Shown here piece by piece: positions 42,822 through 51,668 of a stretch of 64,000 nucleotides of DNA. The number at the start of each line of letters is the position of its first letter. Positions within the stretch are counted from its first letter, which is position 1. Source of the DNA: Microbispora amethystogenes (GTDB lineage Bacteria > Actinomycetota > Actinomycetes > Streptosporangiales > Streptosporangiaceae); contig NZ_BOOB01000036.1 of the NCBI RefSeq assembly GCF_016863015.1, positions 62,001-126,000 of the forward strand, read 5' to 3'. A program made the position numbers and the translations under genes. The notes under the pieces are model-generated. The model had not been told where the DNA came from, ran no database searches, and was given only the letters and a program-made list of their open reading frames with translations.

Positions 42822-44519
42822 ATGGGACGGGCAAATGACGAGGCGGCCGCGGCGCTGCAGGAGTACGCCGAGCTTTTCGCGCTGAACGGCGGGGACGCGT
42901 TCCGGGTGCGCAGCTACCAGAAGGCGGCCAAGTCGATCGCGGGGTTCCCCGGAGACCTCGGTGAGACCGACGTCCGGTCGATCCCCGGGGTGGGCGAGGC
43001 CATCGCCAAGAAGGTCGAGGAGTTCCTCGCGCGGGGCAGCTTCCGGCAGCTCGACGACCTGCGCGCGCGGGTGCCGGAGGGGGTGCGCAGGCTGACCCGG
43101 ATCCCCTCGCTCGGCCCGAAGAAGGCGCTGTTCCTGTTCCAGGAGCTGGGCATCGACTCCCCCGCCGCCCTGGCCGAGGCCATCCGGGCCGGCCGCCTCG
43201 GCGGCGTGCGCGGCTTCGGCGCCAGGACCGAGGAGAACCTGCTCAAGGGCATCGAGCACATGGAGCGGTCGGGCGACCGGGTCCACCTCGGGATCGCGAC
43301 GGACCTCGCCGAGCGGGTCGTCGCCTCGCTGCCCGCCGAGAGGATCGCCGTCGCGGGATCGCTGCGGCGGATGCGCGAGACGATCGGCGACGTCGACGTC
43401 CTCGCCGTCGGCGACCCCGGCCTGATGGACCTGTTCGCCCGGCAGCCGTACGTCACGGAGGTCGTCGCGAAGGGCGAACGGAAGACCTCGGTGCGGACCG
43501 ACCGCGGCCTGCAGGTCGATCTGCGGCTGGTCCCCGCCGAGTCGTGGGGCGCCGCGATGGTCTACTTCACCGGCAGCAAGGAGCACAACGTCCGCATCCG
43601 GGAGATGGCGGTCAGGAAGGGCTGGAAGCTGTCGGAGTACGGCCTGTTCGACGGCGAGCGGCTGATCGCGTCGGAGACCGAGGAGGAGATCTACCAGGCG
43701 CTCGGCATGCAGTGGGTGCCTCCGGCGCTGCGTGAGGACGGCGGCGAGGTGGAGGCCGCGCTGCGTGGCGAACTGCCGCGCCTCGTGGAGCTGAGCGACC
43801 TGCGGGGCGACCTGCACACCCACACCGATCTCACCGACGGGATCGCCTCGCTGGAGGACATGGTCGCGGCCGCGGCCGCCCGGGGCTACTCCTACTATGC
43901 GGTCACCGACCATGCGCCCGACCTGGTCATGCAGCGGATGACGCTCGACAAGGCCCTCGCCCAGCGGGCCCGCATCGCCGAACTTCAGGCGAAATATCCG
44001 GACATGCGGTTGCTGCACGGCAGCGAACTGAACATCGCCCCCGACGGCTCGGTGGACTGGCCGGCCGAGGTGCTGGCCGGGTTCGACGTCTGTGTGGCCT
44101 CGGTGCACTCGCACTTCACCCAGTCGCGGGAGGAGATGACCCGCCGTTTCGTGGCGGCGTGCGAGAACCCGCACGTCCACGTCATCGGCCACCCCACCAC
44201 CCGGAAGATCGGCAAGCGGCCCCCGGTGGACGCCGACTGGGACGCCGTCTTCCGCGCCGCCGCCCGGACCGGCACGATCATGGAGATCGACTCCTATCCC
44301 GACCGGGCCGATCTGCCCTCCGACCTCGTGCGGCTCGCGCGCCACCACGGCGTGACGTTCTCCATCGACAGCGACTCCCACGCGATCCCGCACCTGGCCC
44401 ACCAGAGGTTCGGCGTGGGGATCGCCCAGCGGGCCTGGCTCACTCCGGACGACGTCGTCAACACCTGGCCGCTCGACCGGCTGCTGGCCCGTCTCGGCGG
44501 GGACCACGCGACGCCCTGA
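42822..44519 (+). CDS. polX: DNA polymerase/3'-5' exonuclease PolX
   Basis: A 565-residue, two-part enzyme. The N-terminal pol-beta-like part (about 1-330) has helix-hairpin-helix motifs (VRSIPGVGEAIAKKVEEFL, IPSLGPKKALFLFQEL, VRGFGARTEENLL). The palm metal ligands lie in GDVDVLAV and VDLRLV. The C-terminal PHP nuclease domain (about 335-565) shows DLHTHTDLTDG, ITDHAP-like VTDHAPDL, HSHF and DSDSH, the metal-binding His/Asp set. Such enzymes act in base-excision repair and gap filling. ATG 42822 follows the esterase stop by 5 bp; the chance of a joint transcript is high. Confidence 0.93.
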   Translation: MGRANDEAAAALQEYAELFALNGGDAFRVRSYQKAAKSIAGFPGDLGETDVRSIPGVGEAIAKKVEEFLARGSFRQLDDLRARVPEGVRRLTRIPSLGPKKALFLFQELGIDSPAALAEAIRAGRLGGVRGFGARTEENLLKGIEHMERSGDRVHLGIATDLAERVVASLPAERIAVAGSLRRMRETIGDVDVLAVGDPGLMDLFARQPYVTEVVAKGERKTSVRTDRGLQVDLRLVPAESWGAAMVYFTGSKEHNVRIREMAVRKGWKLSEYGLFDGERLIASETEEEIYQALGMQWVPPALREDGGEVEAALRGELPRLVELSDLRGDLHTHTDLTDGIASLEDMVAAAAARGYSYYAVTDHAPDLVMQRMTLDKALAQRARIAELQAKYPDMRLLHGSELNIAPDGSVDWPAEVLAGFDVCVASVHSHFTQSREEMTRRFVAACENPHVHVIGHPTTRKIGKRPPVDADWDAVFRAAARTGTIMEIDSYPDRADLPSDLVRLARHHGVTFSIDSDSHAIPHLAHQRFGVGIAQRAWLTPDDVVNTWPLDRLLARLGGDHATP

Positions 44520-44636
44520 AGGACCTCCTCGACCTGAACGAACGCCTCGACCGCGTCGACACCGGCTGACCGTGTCCGCGCCGCCCGACTGTTGGAAGCC
44601 AGGGCATGCGGACGGCGCGGGGATGGCCCTACGCCG

Positions 44637-44978
44637 TCAGGCGAGCGGGTCGTACGCGAACGCCCGCACCTCTTGCGCACAGCGGCAGGAGGCCGCGATC
44701 TTCCTCGCCCACTCCAGCGCCGCCTCGCGGGAGGGCAGGTCCAGGATGGTGTATCCGCCGTTCAACCGCGTGGCCTGCGGATAGGTGCCCTGCGTCACCG
44801 TGCCGTCACCGGCAACGAGGACGGGGGCGACGTCTTCGTCTATCCCGCCGCCGAAGACGTAAACGCCGGCATCCTTGGCCTCCTGGATGACCGCGTGAGC
44901 GTCGCGAACCACGTCAGGAAAGTCCTCGTCCGCGACCACCATGGCGGCGCTGGGGAAGGAGATGAGAAAGTGCGTCAT
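44637..44978 (-). CDS. YCII-domain protein
   Basis: A 113-residue protein with the YCII (DGPF) fold: FLISFPSAAMVVADEDFPDVVRD, VFGGGIDEDVAPVLVAGD and GGYTILDLPSREAALEWARKIA. His/Asp catalytic-like residues of this ferredoxin-like fold vary; no activity is assigned. ATG 44978 starts it. It lies 44 bp downstream of the XRE-DUF5753 gene on the same strand and may be controlled with it. Confidence 0.88.
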   Translation of the reverse strand: MTHFLISFPSAAMVVADEDFPDVVRDAHAVIQEAKDAGVYVFGGGIDEDVAPVLVAGDGTVTQGTYPQATRLNGGYTILDLPSREAALEWARKIAASCRCAQEVRAFAYDPLA

Positions 44979-45022
44979 CCCTCGATCCTGCCGCGCGCCA
45001 CCGACATTTCCGGAATGCGCTC

Positions 45023-45928
45023 TCACAGCTCCCGGAGGATCGCGTGGAGCAGGGACTCGGTGTTCCTGGCGGGCTCGGCCTGCACGCTGAGCTCGCTCAT
45101 CACGAGGGTGTAGTCGTCGACGTCTTCCTGCTTGTCGAGGTAGAGAGCGCCGCTCAGCTGCTCCAGATAGACGACGTCGGAGAGGTCGGGCTCGGCGAAG
45201 CGCAGGATCGTGAAGGAGCCTCCGGCGGCGGCGTGACCACCGGCCTGGAACGGCAGGATCTGCAGGGTGACGTCCGGGCGCGCGGCGACCTCGATCAGGC
45301 GCTCGATCTGGCCGCGCTGCACGGCGTGGCCGCCGACGGGACGGCGGAGCGCCGCCTCGTCCATCACGGACCACAGCCGGGGCCCGTCGGGGTGGTCGAG
45401 CAGCCGCTGGCGCCGCAGGCGGAGGCTGACCCGGCGCTCGATGTCGTACGCCGACGCCCTTCTGTGGCGTACGCGGAAGACCGCGCGGGCGTACTCCTCG
45501 GTCTGCAGCAGGTCGTGGACGAACTGCGCCTCGAAGGTGCGGATGGTGGAGGCGGCCTCCTCCAGCCCGACGTAGGGCCCGAACCAGCTGGGCAGCAGGT
45601 CGTTGTACTGGTGCCACCAGCCGGGCACGCCGGCCTGCCGCGCCAGCGCCTGCATCGTCTCCCGCTCGGAGCTGTCGGTGACGCCGTAGAGGGTGAGCAG
45701 TTCGGCCAGGTCGTGCTGCTTGAAGGGAATGCGGCCGAGCTCCAACCGGCAGATCTTGGAGTTGGAGGCGCGGATCGCCCGCCCGGCCTCGTCCCGGCTG
45801 ATGTTCCTGCTCTCGCGCAGCCGGCGTAACTGCCCGCCGAGCATGATGCGCAGAACCGTCGGTCCGCCCCGCGGCTGCGCCGGTCGTCCGTCCGGGTAGG
45901 TCGCAGACCCCGCTCCGGCCGAGATCAT
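45023..45928 (-). CDS. XRE-family regulator with DUF5753 (Scr1-like)
   Basis: A 301-residue protein. The helix-turn-helix is LGGQLRRLRESRNISRDEAGR and RAIRASNSKICRLELG. The C-terminal DUF5753 region holds GPYVGLEEAASTIRTFEAQFVHDLLQTEEYARAV, HPDGPRLWSVMDEAALRR and DDYTLVMSEL. The actinomycete family usually pairs with a small DUF397 protein, but none is adjacent here. The ATG at 45928 follows GAGGAGAGG. It is divergent from the WS/DGAT gene, with a perfect 18-bp palindrome in the 287-bp gap. Confidence 0.9.
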   Translation of the reverse strand: MISAGAGSATYPDGRPAQPRGGPTVLRIMLGGQLRRLRESRNISRDEAGRAIRASNSKICRLELGRIPFKQHDLAELLTLYGVTDSSERETMQALARQAGVPGWWHQYNDLLPSWFGPYVGLEEAASTIRTFEAQFVHDLLQTEEYARAVFRVRHRRASAYDIERRVSLRLRRQRLLDHPDGPRLWSVMDEAALRRPVGGHAVQRGQIERLIEVAARPDVTLQILPFQAGGHAAAGGSFTILRFAEPDLSDVVYLEQLSGALYLDKQEDVDDYTLVMSELSVQAEPARNTESLLHAILREL

Positions 45929-46030
45929 CTCTGTCCTCTCCTCGGTTCACATGTGGTTCATGGTCAAGTGATGCGCTTGTACACGCTTTCGAACACCATG
46001 CCACATCGGATCACTGTTCGTGGGGTGCCG

Positions 46031-46048
46031 GATGCAACCGGTTGCATC
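46031..46048. promoter_or_regulatory. 18-bp perfect palindrome
   Basis: GATGCAACCGGTTGCATC is fully self-complementary. It sits in the 287-bp gap between the divergent XRE-DUF5753 (103 bp from its start) and WS/DGAT (168 bp from its start) genes. The central TGCAACCGGTTGCA has the shape of LacI/GntR-type operators. The regulator is not identified; it may control one or both genes. Confidence 0.6.
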
Positions 46049-46215
46049 GGAACGGGCCCGGGGGCCGATCGTCTGGCGCGGGTCACGGCCGCACCTCGAC
46101 ATCCCCCGGCGGCACGGGGGAGAAATGCGGCGGTAACGCGCCGCTGCCATGATGGTCACGGTGCGCAGGCGGACGATCGCCGAGCGCCGGGGAGGGGTGC
46201 CAGGAGGATGACGAG

Positions 46216-47769
46216 ATGCGCCAGCTGACGGCACTCGACGCGCAGTTCCTGTCCGTGGAGTCGGCGACGACCGCGGCCCATGTGGCGGGCGTGGCCGTCT
46301 TCGACCCGTCGACCTCGCCCTCCGGCGGCCTGACCCGCGAGGCCCTGCTCACCCTGCTGCGGGAGCGGCTGCACCTCGCCGCGCCGCTGCGGATGCGGCT
46401 GGCCGACGTGCCCCTCGGCCTGGACCGGCCGTACTGGATCGACGACCCGGACGTGGACCTCGGCGCGCACGTGCACGAGACCACCCTGCCCGCGCCCGGC
46501 GGCGAACGGGAGCTCGCGGCATATGTGGCGGACGTCCACGCGCGGCGGCTCGACCGGACACGTCCGCTGTGGGAGGCGCACCTCATCCACGGCCTCGCGG
46601 GCGGGCGGGTCGCCCTCTACATGAAGGTGCACCACTGCGCGATCGACGGCGTGACCGGGTCGGAGATCCTGACGGCGCTGCTCGACCCCTCGCCGCAGCC
46701 GCGTCTCGCGCAGGCGCCCGCGCCCGCGAGCCCGCGCCCCGAGCCGCCGCGGCCGCCGGGGCTGCTCGCGATGCTCGCCGGGGCGATCACCCGCACGATC
46801 GTGCAGCCGGTGGAGGCATTGTGCTCGCTCGCCCGCGCCGCCGCCGACCTGGACACGATCCCGGTGGTGTCGGCGCTGCCCGACGCGCGGCTGGTGGCCC
46901 AGGCCGCCCGCGCGCTCGCGGGAGACCCGCGCAGGCTGCCGGAGACGCCGCCGCTGGCCGCGCCGCGCACGCCGTTCAACGGCCCGATCTCGGGGGCGCG
47001 CGCGGTCGCCTTCGGGTCGGTGCCGCTCACGGAGGTCAGGAGGGTGGCCAGGGCCTTCGGCATGGGCCCGAACGACGTGGTCATGACGCTGTGCGCCTCG
47101 GCGCTGCGGCGCTGGCTGCTCGCGCACGACGCGCTGCCCGACCGGCCGCTGGTCGCCGCCGTGCCGGTCGCGCTGCGCGCCGCGGGATCGCCGCCCGGCC
47201 CCACCGACGGGCGGGTCGGCAACCGCATCTCGGCGATGATCACGCCGCTCGCCACCGACGTCGCCCGTCCCGGAGAGCGCCTGGCGGCCGTACGCTCCGC
47301 GCTGGCCGCCGCCAAGCGGCGTTTCGCCGTCTCCCACCGCAGCTGGCTGGACGACGTGTGCGCGCTGGTGCCGAACGCGTTCGCCGCGCTGGCCACGCCG
47401 CTCGTGTTCCGGCTCGCGGGAGTGGCGGGGGCGGGCGTGAACCTCATCGTGTCGAACGTGCCCGGCTCGCGCGTGCCGCTCTACCTGTGCGGGGCGCGGA
47501 TGCTCTCCTATCACCCGCTGTCGGTGGTCACCGACGCCACCGGTGGGATCAGCATCACCTGCGCGTCGTACGACGACCGGCTGGACTTCGGCGTCGTCGT
47601 GTGCCCCACCCGGGTGCCGGACGTGTGGAGCGTGACCGGCCACCTGCGCGAGGCGATGGACGAGCTCGTCACGCTGCTCGACGAGGCGCCGCCGCACGGA
47701 AACCGCGAGCGGGAGTCGCCGGAGGAGCTCGAACAGGTGGAGGAGCGCGAGGAGAAGGTGCCCGCCTGA
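46216..47769 (+). CDS. Wax ester synthase/diacylglycerol acyltransferase (WS/DGAT)
   Basis: A 517-residue membrane-associated acyltransferase making triacylglycerol or wax ester from acyl-CoA. The catalytic motif is HHCAIDG (HHxxxDG). Other family marks are RQLTALDAQFLSVES at the start, PLWEAHLIHGL, and near the C-terminus NLIVSNVPGSRVPLYLCGARM with ITCASYDDRLDFGVV. It includes an Ala/Pro-rich insert around residues 158-185. In actinomycetes these enzymes store carbon as TAG. It converges on a TetR gene. Confidence 0.93.
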   Translation: MRQLTALDAQFLSVESATTAAHVAGVAVFDPSTSPSGGLTREALLTLLRERLHLAAPLRMRLADVPLGLDRPYWIDDPDVDLGAHVHETTLPAPGGERELAAYVADVHARRLDRTRPLWEAHLIHGLAGGRVALYMKVHHCAIDGVTGSEILTALLDPSPQPRLAQAPAPASPRPEPPRPPGLLAMLAGAITRTIVQPVEALCSLARAAADLDTIPVVSALPDARLVAQAARALAGDPRRLPETPPLAAPRTPFNGPISGARAVAFGSVPLTEVRRVARAFGMGPNDVVMTLCASALRRWLLAHDALPDRPLVAAVPVALRAAGSPPGPTDGRVGNRISAMITPLATDVARPGERLAAVRSALAAAKRRFAVSHRSWLDDVCALVPNAFAALATPLVFRLAGVAGAGVNLIVSNVPGSRVPLYLCGARMLSYHPLSVVTDATGGISITCASYDDRLDFGVVVCPTRVPDVWSVTGHLREAMDELVTLLDEAPPHGNRERESPEELEQVEEREEKVPA

Positions 47770-47828
47770 GGGACCGGTGCCCGGCCGATGACAGACCAGC
47801 GGCTGATCAGCGGCCGATCGGTGGCTGA

Positions 47829-48428
47829 TCAGTGCAGGGCGCCCGCGATCAGCTCCGCCACCGCGTCGGGGTCGATGTGGTGACCGGTGAGCAGGCAGAT
47901 GCTCTCCTGGTACAGCAGCACCGCGGCGAAGGTGGCGGCGGCGGCCTCCACCCGGGCGGCGTCGCCGCGCCCGCCCGGCAGGGCGAGCTCCAGGGCGAAC
48001 CTCGCCCTGCGGATGATCTCGCTGTTGAGCCGGCCCAGCCGCTCCCGTACGGACAGGTGGGTGTCGGCCTCGCGGAACAGGATGCGCCGCATCGCGGGGG
48101 ACGCCCGCAGCGGCAGCCGGCGGGCGAGCCGCGACAGCGTGCCCGCCGCGTCGCCGGGCAGAGCCTCGACCTCCTCCTCCGTGACGACCGTGCGCTCGTC
48201 CACCAGCGAGACCAGCACGTCGATCTTGCGCGGGAAGTAGTGGAAGACCAGCCCCTTGGGCACCCCGGCGAGCTCCGCGATCCGCGCCGTCGGCGTCGCC
48301 TCGTAGCCGCCGCCCGCGAACAGCTCCTCGGCCGCGTCGAGGATGCGGGTGCGGGCGTCGCCGTCCTGCGGGCGCGCCCTTCTCCGGGTACGCGACCAGG
48401 CCTTGGCGGTCTGGAGGGGGTGGTCCAC
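47829..48428 (-). CDS. TetR family transcriptional regulator
   Basis: A 199-residue repressor. The N-terminal domain has ILDAAEELFAGGGYEATPTARIAELAGVPKGLVFHYFPRK, the TetR helix-turn-helix with the YFxxK cap. The C-terminal ligand domain is weakly conserved. A basic, Arg-rich N-terminus precedes it (AKAWSRTRRRARPQ). It is convergent with the WS/DGAT gene and lies downstream of the acetate symporter operon behind a hairpin terminator; its targets are unknown. Confidence 0.9.
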   Translation of the reverse strand: MDHPLQTAKAWSRTRRRARPQDGDARTRILDAAEELFAGGGYEATPTARIAELAGVPKGLVFHYFPRKIDVLVSLVDERTVVTEEEVEALPGDAAGTLSRLARRLPLRASPAMRRILFREADTHLSVRERLGRLNSEIIRRARFALELALPGGRGDAARVEAAAATFAAVLLYQESICLLTGHHIDPDAVAELIAGALH

Positions 48429-48488
48429 GGACCGAACCCTAACCAGAGCGGGTGCTCCAGCACCATGACGCGAGGGACAGGGCAGTCA

Positions 48489-48527
48489 TACGCCCGGCCG
48501 CGGGCGGGTGGCCCGCGGCCGGGCGTA
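48489..48527 (-). terminator. Strong hairpin between the symporter operon and tetR
   Basis: TACGCCCGGCCGCGGGC and its exact complement GCCCGCGGCCGGGCGTA form a 17-bp stem with a 5-nt loop. It lies 88 bp beyond the actP stop on the minus strand and about 60 bp before the tetR start. It is a strong, GC-only terminator-like structure. Confidence 0.8.
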
Positions 48528-48562
48528 CGGGGGCGCCGGCGGGGTGCCGCCGGCGTCCCGTG

Positions 48563-48619
48563 TCAGTGGTTCGCCTCAGTGGCTCGCCTCAGGGGTTCGC
48601 CTCAGGGGTTCGCCTCAGT
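48563..48619 (-). repeat. 13-bp tandem repeat at the 3' end of the symporter gene
   Basis: Four units of about GGTTCGCCTCAGT/G (48568-48580, 48581-48593, 48594-48606, 48607-48619) run across the actP stop codon. On the minus strand each unit carries TGA, and 13 is not a multiple of 3. The four TGAs, plus one more at 48563-48565, therefore fall in all three frames. Confidence 0.9.
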
Positions 48620-50213
48620 GACCGGTGGCCTGCTCGGCGCCGATGCCGGTGAGCGAACGGACCTCGATCTCGGCGTACTTCGACGCGTTGTACTCCTTGC
48701 TCAGGATCGTGCCGAGGTAGCCGCACAGGAAGCCGATCGGGATCGAGAAGATGCCGGGGTTCGACAGCGCGATCAGGTGGAAGTCCACGTCGGGGAACAT
48801 CGCCGTCTTGGCGCCGGAGACGACCGGCGAGAAGATCACCATCACCACGGCGGAGATCAGGCCGCCGTAGATGGCCGACACCGCGCCTGCCGTGTTGAAC
48901 CTCTTCCAGAACAGGCTGTAGAGGATCGCCGGCAGGTTGCCCGAGGCGGCGACCGCGAAGGCCAGCGAGACGAGGAAGGCCACGTTGAGCGACTGGGCGA
49001 AGATGCTCAGCGCGATCGCGACCGCGCCGATCACGAAGGCGGCGACCCGGGCGACCACCAGTTCCTGCCGCTCCGTGACGTCCCCGCGCTTGAACACGTG
49101 GGCGTACAGGTCGTGGGCGAAGCTGGAGGACGAGGCGAGCGTGAGCCCGGCGACGACCGCGAGGATCGTGGCGAACGCGACCGCCGCGATGACCGCGAGC
49201 AGCACCGTGCCGCCGACGTCGCCGAAGACCTGTGCGCCGATCTCCTGGGCGAGCAGCGGCGCCGCCGTGTTGCCCGACTTGTCGATCTTGCCGTGGACCA
49301 GGGCCGCCGCGCCGAAGCCGAGGACCAGCGTCAGCAGGTAGAAGACGCCGATGATGCCGATGCCCCAGAGGACCGACTTGCGGGCGTCCCTGGCGGTCGG
49401 CACGGTGTAGAAGCGGATGAGGACGTGCGGCAGACCGGCGGTGCCGAGAACCAGGGCCAGGCCGAGGCTGATCAGGTCGATCTTGCCCCAGATGCCCTGG
49501 GCCTCGGTGCCGTACTTGAGGCCGGGGGTGAGGAAGGCCTCACCCTTGCCGCTCGCCGTCGCGGCGTCGCCGAGCAGGCCGGACAGGTTGAAGCCGAACT
49601 TGCCCAGCACGAGCAGGGTGATCAGGGCGGCACCGACCATCAGCATGACGGCCTTGACGATCTGCACCCAGGTGGTGCCCTTCATGCCGCCGAAGACCAC
49701 ATAGATGATCATCAGCAGGCCGACCGCGATGATCGTCCAGATCTTGCCGGCCTGCGAGGTGATGCCCAGCAGCAGCCCGACCAGGGCGCCCGCGCCGACC
49801 ATCTGCGCGAGCAGGTAGAAGATGCTGACGACGATCGTCGACACGCCGGCCGCCGTACGGACCGGGCGCGGGGACATCCGGAACGCCAGCACGTCGGCCA
49901 TCGTGTACTTGCCGGAGTTGCGCATGAGCTCGGCGACGAGCAGCAGCGCGACCAGCCAGGCGACGAGGAAGCCGATCGAGTAGAGGAAGCCGTCGTAGCC
50001 CGACAGCGCGATGATGCCGGCGATGCCGAGGAACGACGCGGCCGACATGTAGTCGCCGCCGATCGCCAGGCCGTTCTGCAGGCCGCTGAACGAGCGGCCC
50101 CCGGCGTAGAAGTCCGCCGCGCTCTTGGTGTTGCGGCTGGCCCAGAACGTGATCCCCAGCGTGAGGGCGACGAAGACCACGAAGAGGATCGTGGACAGGG
50201 TCTCGTGACTCAC
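48615..50213 (-). CDS. Cation/acetate symporter (ActP/MctC type)
   Basis: A 532-residue sodium:solute symporter with about 13-14 membrane helices. SSS-family marks are FYAGGRSFSGLQNGLAIGGDYMSAASFLG, VFGGMKGTTWVQIVKAVMLM, GTAGLPHVLIRFYTVPTARDARKS and LTLASSSSFAHDLYAHVF. It imports acetate, propionate or pyruvate with Na+ or H+. GTG 50213 overlaps the stop of the DUF485 gene by 4 bp. It ends in a 13-bp tandem repeat. A paralogous symporter lies at 52425-53900. Confidence 0.93.
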   Translation of the reverse strand: MSHETLSTILFVVFVALTLGITFWASRNTKSAADFYAGGRSFSGLQNGLAIGGDYMSAASFLGIAGIIALSGYDGFLYSIGFLVAWLVALLLVAELMRNSGKYTMADVLAFRMSPRPVRTAAGVSTIVVSIFYLLAQMVGAGALVGLLLGITSQAGKIWTIIAVGLLMIIYVVFGGMKGTTWVQIVKAVMLMVGAALITLLVLGKFGFNLSGLLGDAATASGKGEAFLTPGLKYGTEAQGIWGKIDLISLGLALVLGTAGLPHVLIRFYTVPTARDARKSVLWGIGIIGVFYLLTLVLGFGAAALVHGKIDKSGNTAAPLLAQEIGAQVFGDVGGTVLLAVIAAVAFATILAVVAGLTLASSSSFAHDLYAHVFKRGDVTERQELVVARVAAFVIGAVAIALSIFAQSLNVAFLVSLAFAVAASGNLPAILYSLFWKRFNTAGAVSAIYGGLISAVVMVIFSPVVSGAKTAMFPDVDFHLIALSNPGIFSIPIGFLCGYLGTILSKEYNASKYAEIEVRSLTGIGAEQATGH

Positions 50214-50554
50214 TTGGCGCCCTCCCCGACCTCGTCGCGGCTGTCGGCCGCGGTGCGCAGCTCGTCGGCGAGCGGGTCGAGCTTCGCCGCCGCGTGCCGC
50301 GAGTACGCCCAGGCGATCAGGAACGTCGAGACGAACTGCAGCACGCCGAAGACGAGGGCGACGTTGATGTTGCCGAACAGCTTGGTGCCCATGAAATCCC
50401 GGGCGAAGCCCGACAAAAGCACATAGAGGAGGTACCACACCAGGAAGGCGATGGTCATGGGGAAGGCCCAGGACCGGTAGCGGCGGCGCAGCTCCTGGAA
50501 CTGCTCACCCGCTTGTATACGCTCATAGACCGATGGATCGTGCTGGACGGTCAC
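50210..50554 (-). CDS. DUF485 membrane protein, symporter partner
   Basis: A 114-residue two-helix membrane protein. YERIQAGEQFQELRRRYRSWAFPMT is followed by a hydrophobic segment (AFLVWYLLYVLLSGFA) and a second one (LVFGVLQFVSTFLIAWAYSRHA). It matches DUF485 (YjcH), which is coexpressed with acetate symporters. It is the first gene of the two-gene operon, overlapping the symporter gene by 4 bp (GTGA). Confidence 0.92.
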   Translation of the reverse strand: MTVQHDPSVYERIQAGEQFQELRRRYRSWAFPMTIAFLVWYLLYVLLSGFARDFMGTKLFGNINVALVFGVLQFVSTFLIAWAYSRHAAAKLDPLADELRTAADSRDEVGEGAK

Positions 50555-50827
50555 AAGATCTCCTTGGGCAAGTGATCTGAATCACCACAACGTAGGAGCG
50601 TGGTGCACCCGCCGACGAGCCCCGGGGACCGCCGCATCGCCCAGCCGTGTCGCCGGATCGTTCACATGGCGCGACAATGCGACGAATGGTCGGTTGCGCG
50701 CGCCGAACGGTCACGCCACCGCGGTACGTGAAACGCTTCAGCCGTCGCGGTGCGAAGGCGGGGTGAGCGAGCGCAAGCCATACCCGAGCGATTCACCCGA
50801 CGAACGGTGGACCATCGGCAGCAACTG
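50555..50827. other. Gap between DUF485 promoter side and TIKI-like gene end
   Basis: This 273-bp gap has no credible gene. It should hold the promoter of the DUF485/symporter operon. Its GC content is normal to slightly low, with GATCTCCTTGGGCAAGTGATC just upstream of the DUF485 start. No clear terminator for the convergent-side TIKI-like gene was seen. Confidence 0.5.
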
Positions 50828-51667
50828 TCACATCAAGGCCGGCTCTATCACTACGGCGTGACTGGAGCCGCAGATCACGAACACTCGTTCGCCTTGGGCG
50901 CTGAGATGGGAGACAAGGCGGACCAGATACCTGTTGCGTTGATCATTGGAATCCTCGGTCAGTCGCTCGAGATAACCGGGGAGAACGGTCTCGTCGGACA
51001 CGTCCCGCCAGTCTTTGCCGCCGGCGAAATCGCGCCGCCAGATGCGGTCGATGTCGGCGACGCTATTGATCTCTCCGCGTATCGCCGGGTGATCCGCCCG
51101 GCCGAGGAACTCCTCCACGAAGGCCTCCGGCGACTCAGGTTTGCCAAACCGCAGCTTACTGAAGTAGGGCCTTAACACCATGAAGAGCGCTACCCGGTCC
51201 TTCGCGTGCACGCGGGCGAGATAGGCGATGTGCTCGTCAAGCGGCTGCTCCCACGTGTACGCCTGCACATCGTCCTTCTTGGCCAGCGCGTACACGTGAC
51301 CCGACTCGCCATAGTGCTCCACCGGATCCATAAAACCCGGCGCGAGGAATCCCAACCTGCCTTCGACCAGGGCAACGGTGGGGCGCAGCTCCCGCCACAT
51401 CTCGTCGATCTGCCGGAGCTGCCGATCGACGGATGCGGGCTTGTGCTCAGCCCCGAAGACGACCACGTTGCCATGGCGGTAGGTGTAGGGACGGCGGTGC
51501 TCTTCGGAGTACTGCGACCGTGGAATGATGCGCGCTTCCGCGGGGGATGTCGCCGGCGGCTGCGGGTAATAGGCCGGCGACCGCCAGAAGTAGGTGAACG
51601 TCAGCAGCGCGAGCGTTGAGGCCGCCACCAGCAAGGACACGACCGCCCATAGCAGAACTCCTCGCAT
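50828..51667 (-). CDS. Membrane-anchored TIKI/TraB/GumN superfamily protein
   Basis: A 279-residue protein with one N-terminal transmembrane helix (residues 4-26) and an outward domain. The domain has the marks of the TIKI/TraB/PrgY/GumN superfamily: a first GxxH at residues 72-75 (VVVFGAEHKPAS) and Glu102 in ALVEGRLGFLAPGF. RNRYLVRLVSHL at 245-256 and a second GxxH at 267-270 (FVICGSSHAVVIEPAL) follow. These two GxxH motifs and the Glu are the proposed metalloprotease-like active site of the superfamily. The fold assignment is inferred. It is the last gene of an ArsR-coiled-coil-TIKI operon. Codon use and GC are slightly lower than in the neighbours. Confidence 0.78.
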   Translation of the reverse strand: MRGVLLWAVVSLLVAASTLALLTFTYFWRSPAYYPQPPATSPAEARIIPRSQYSEEHRRPYTYRHGNVVVFGAEHKPASVDRQLRQIDEMWRELRPTVALVEGRLGFLAPGFMDPVEHYGESGHVYALAKKDDVQAYTWEQPLDEHIAYLARVHAKDRVALFMVLRPYFSKLRFGKPESPEAFVEEFLGRADHPAIRGEINSVADIDRIWRRDFAGGKDWRDVSDETVLPGYLERLTEDSNDQRNRYLVRLVSHLSAQGERVFVICGSSHAVVIEPALM

Positions 51668-51668
51668 G

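Noticed and set aside
44520-44569. DLLDLNERLDRVDTG-like fragment after PolX
   Set aside because: Only 15 in-frame residues after the PolX stop; too short to call a gene remnant and possibly chance.
47832-50426. An 864-codon open frame on the plus strand over the TetR and symporter genes
   Set aside because: Antisense to two recognised genes; the reading is rich in Arg, Asp and Gln without any domain, as expected from the reverse strand of transmembrane coding DNA.
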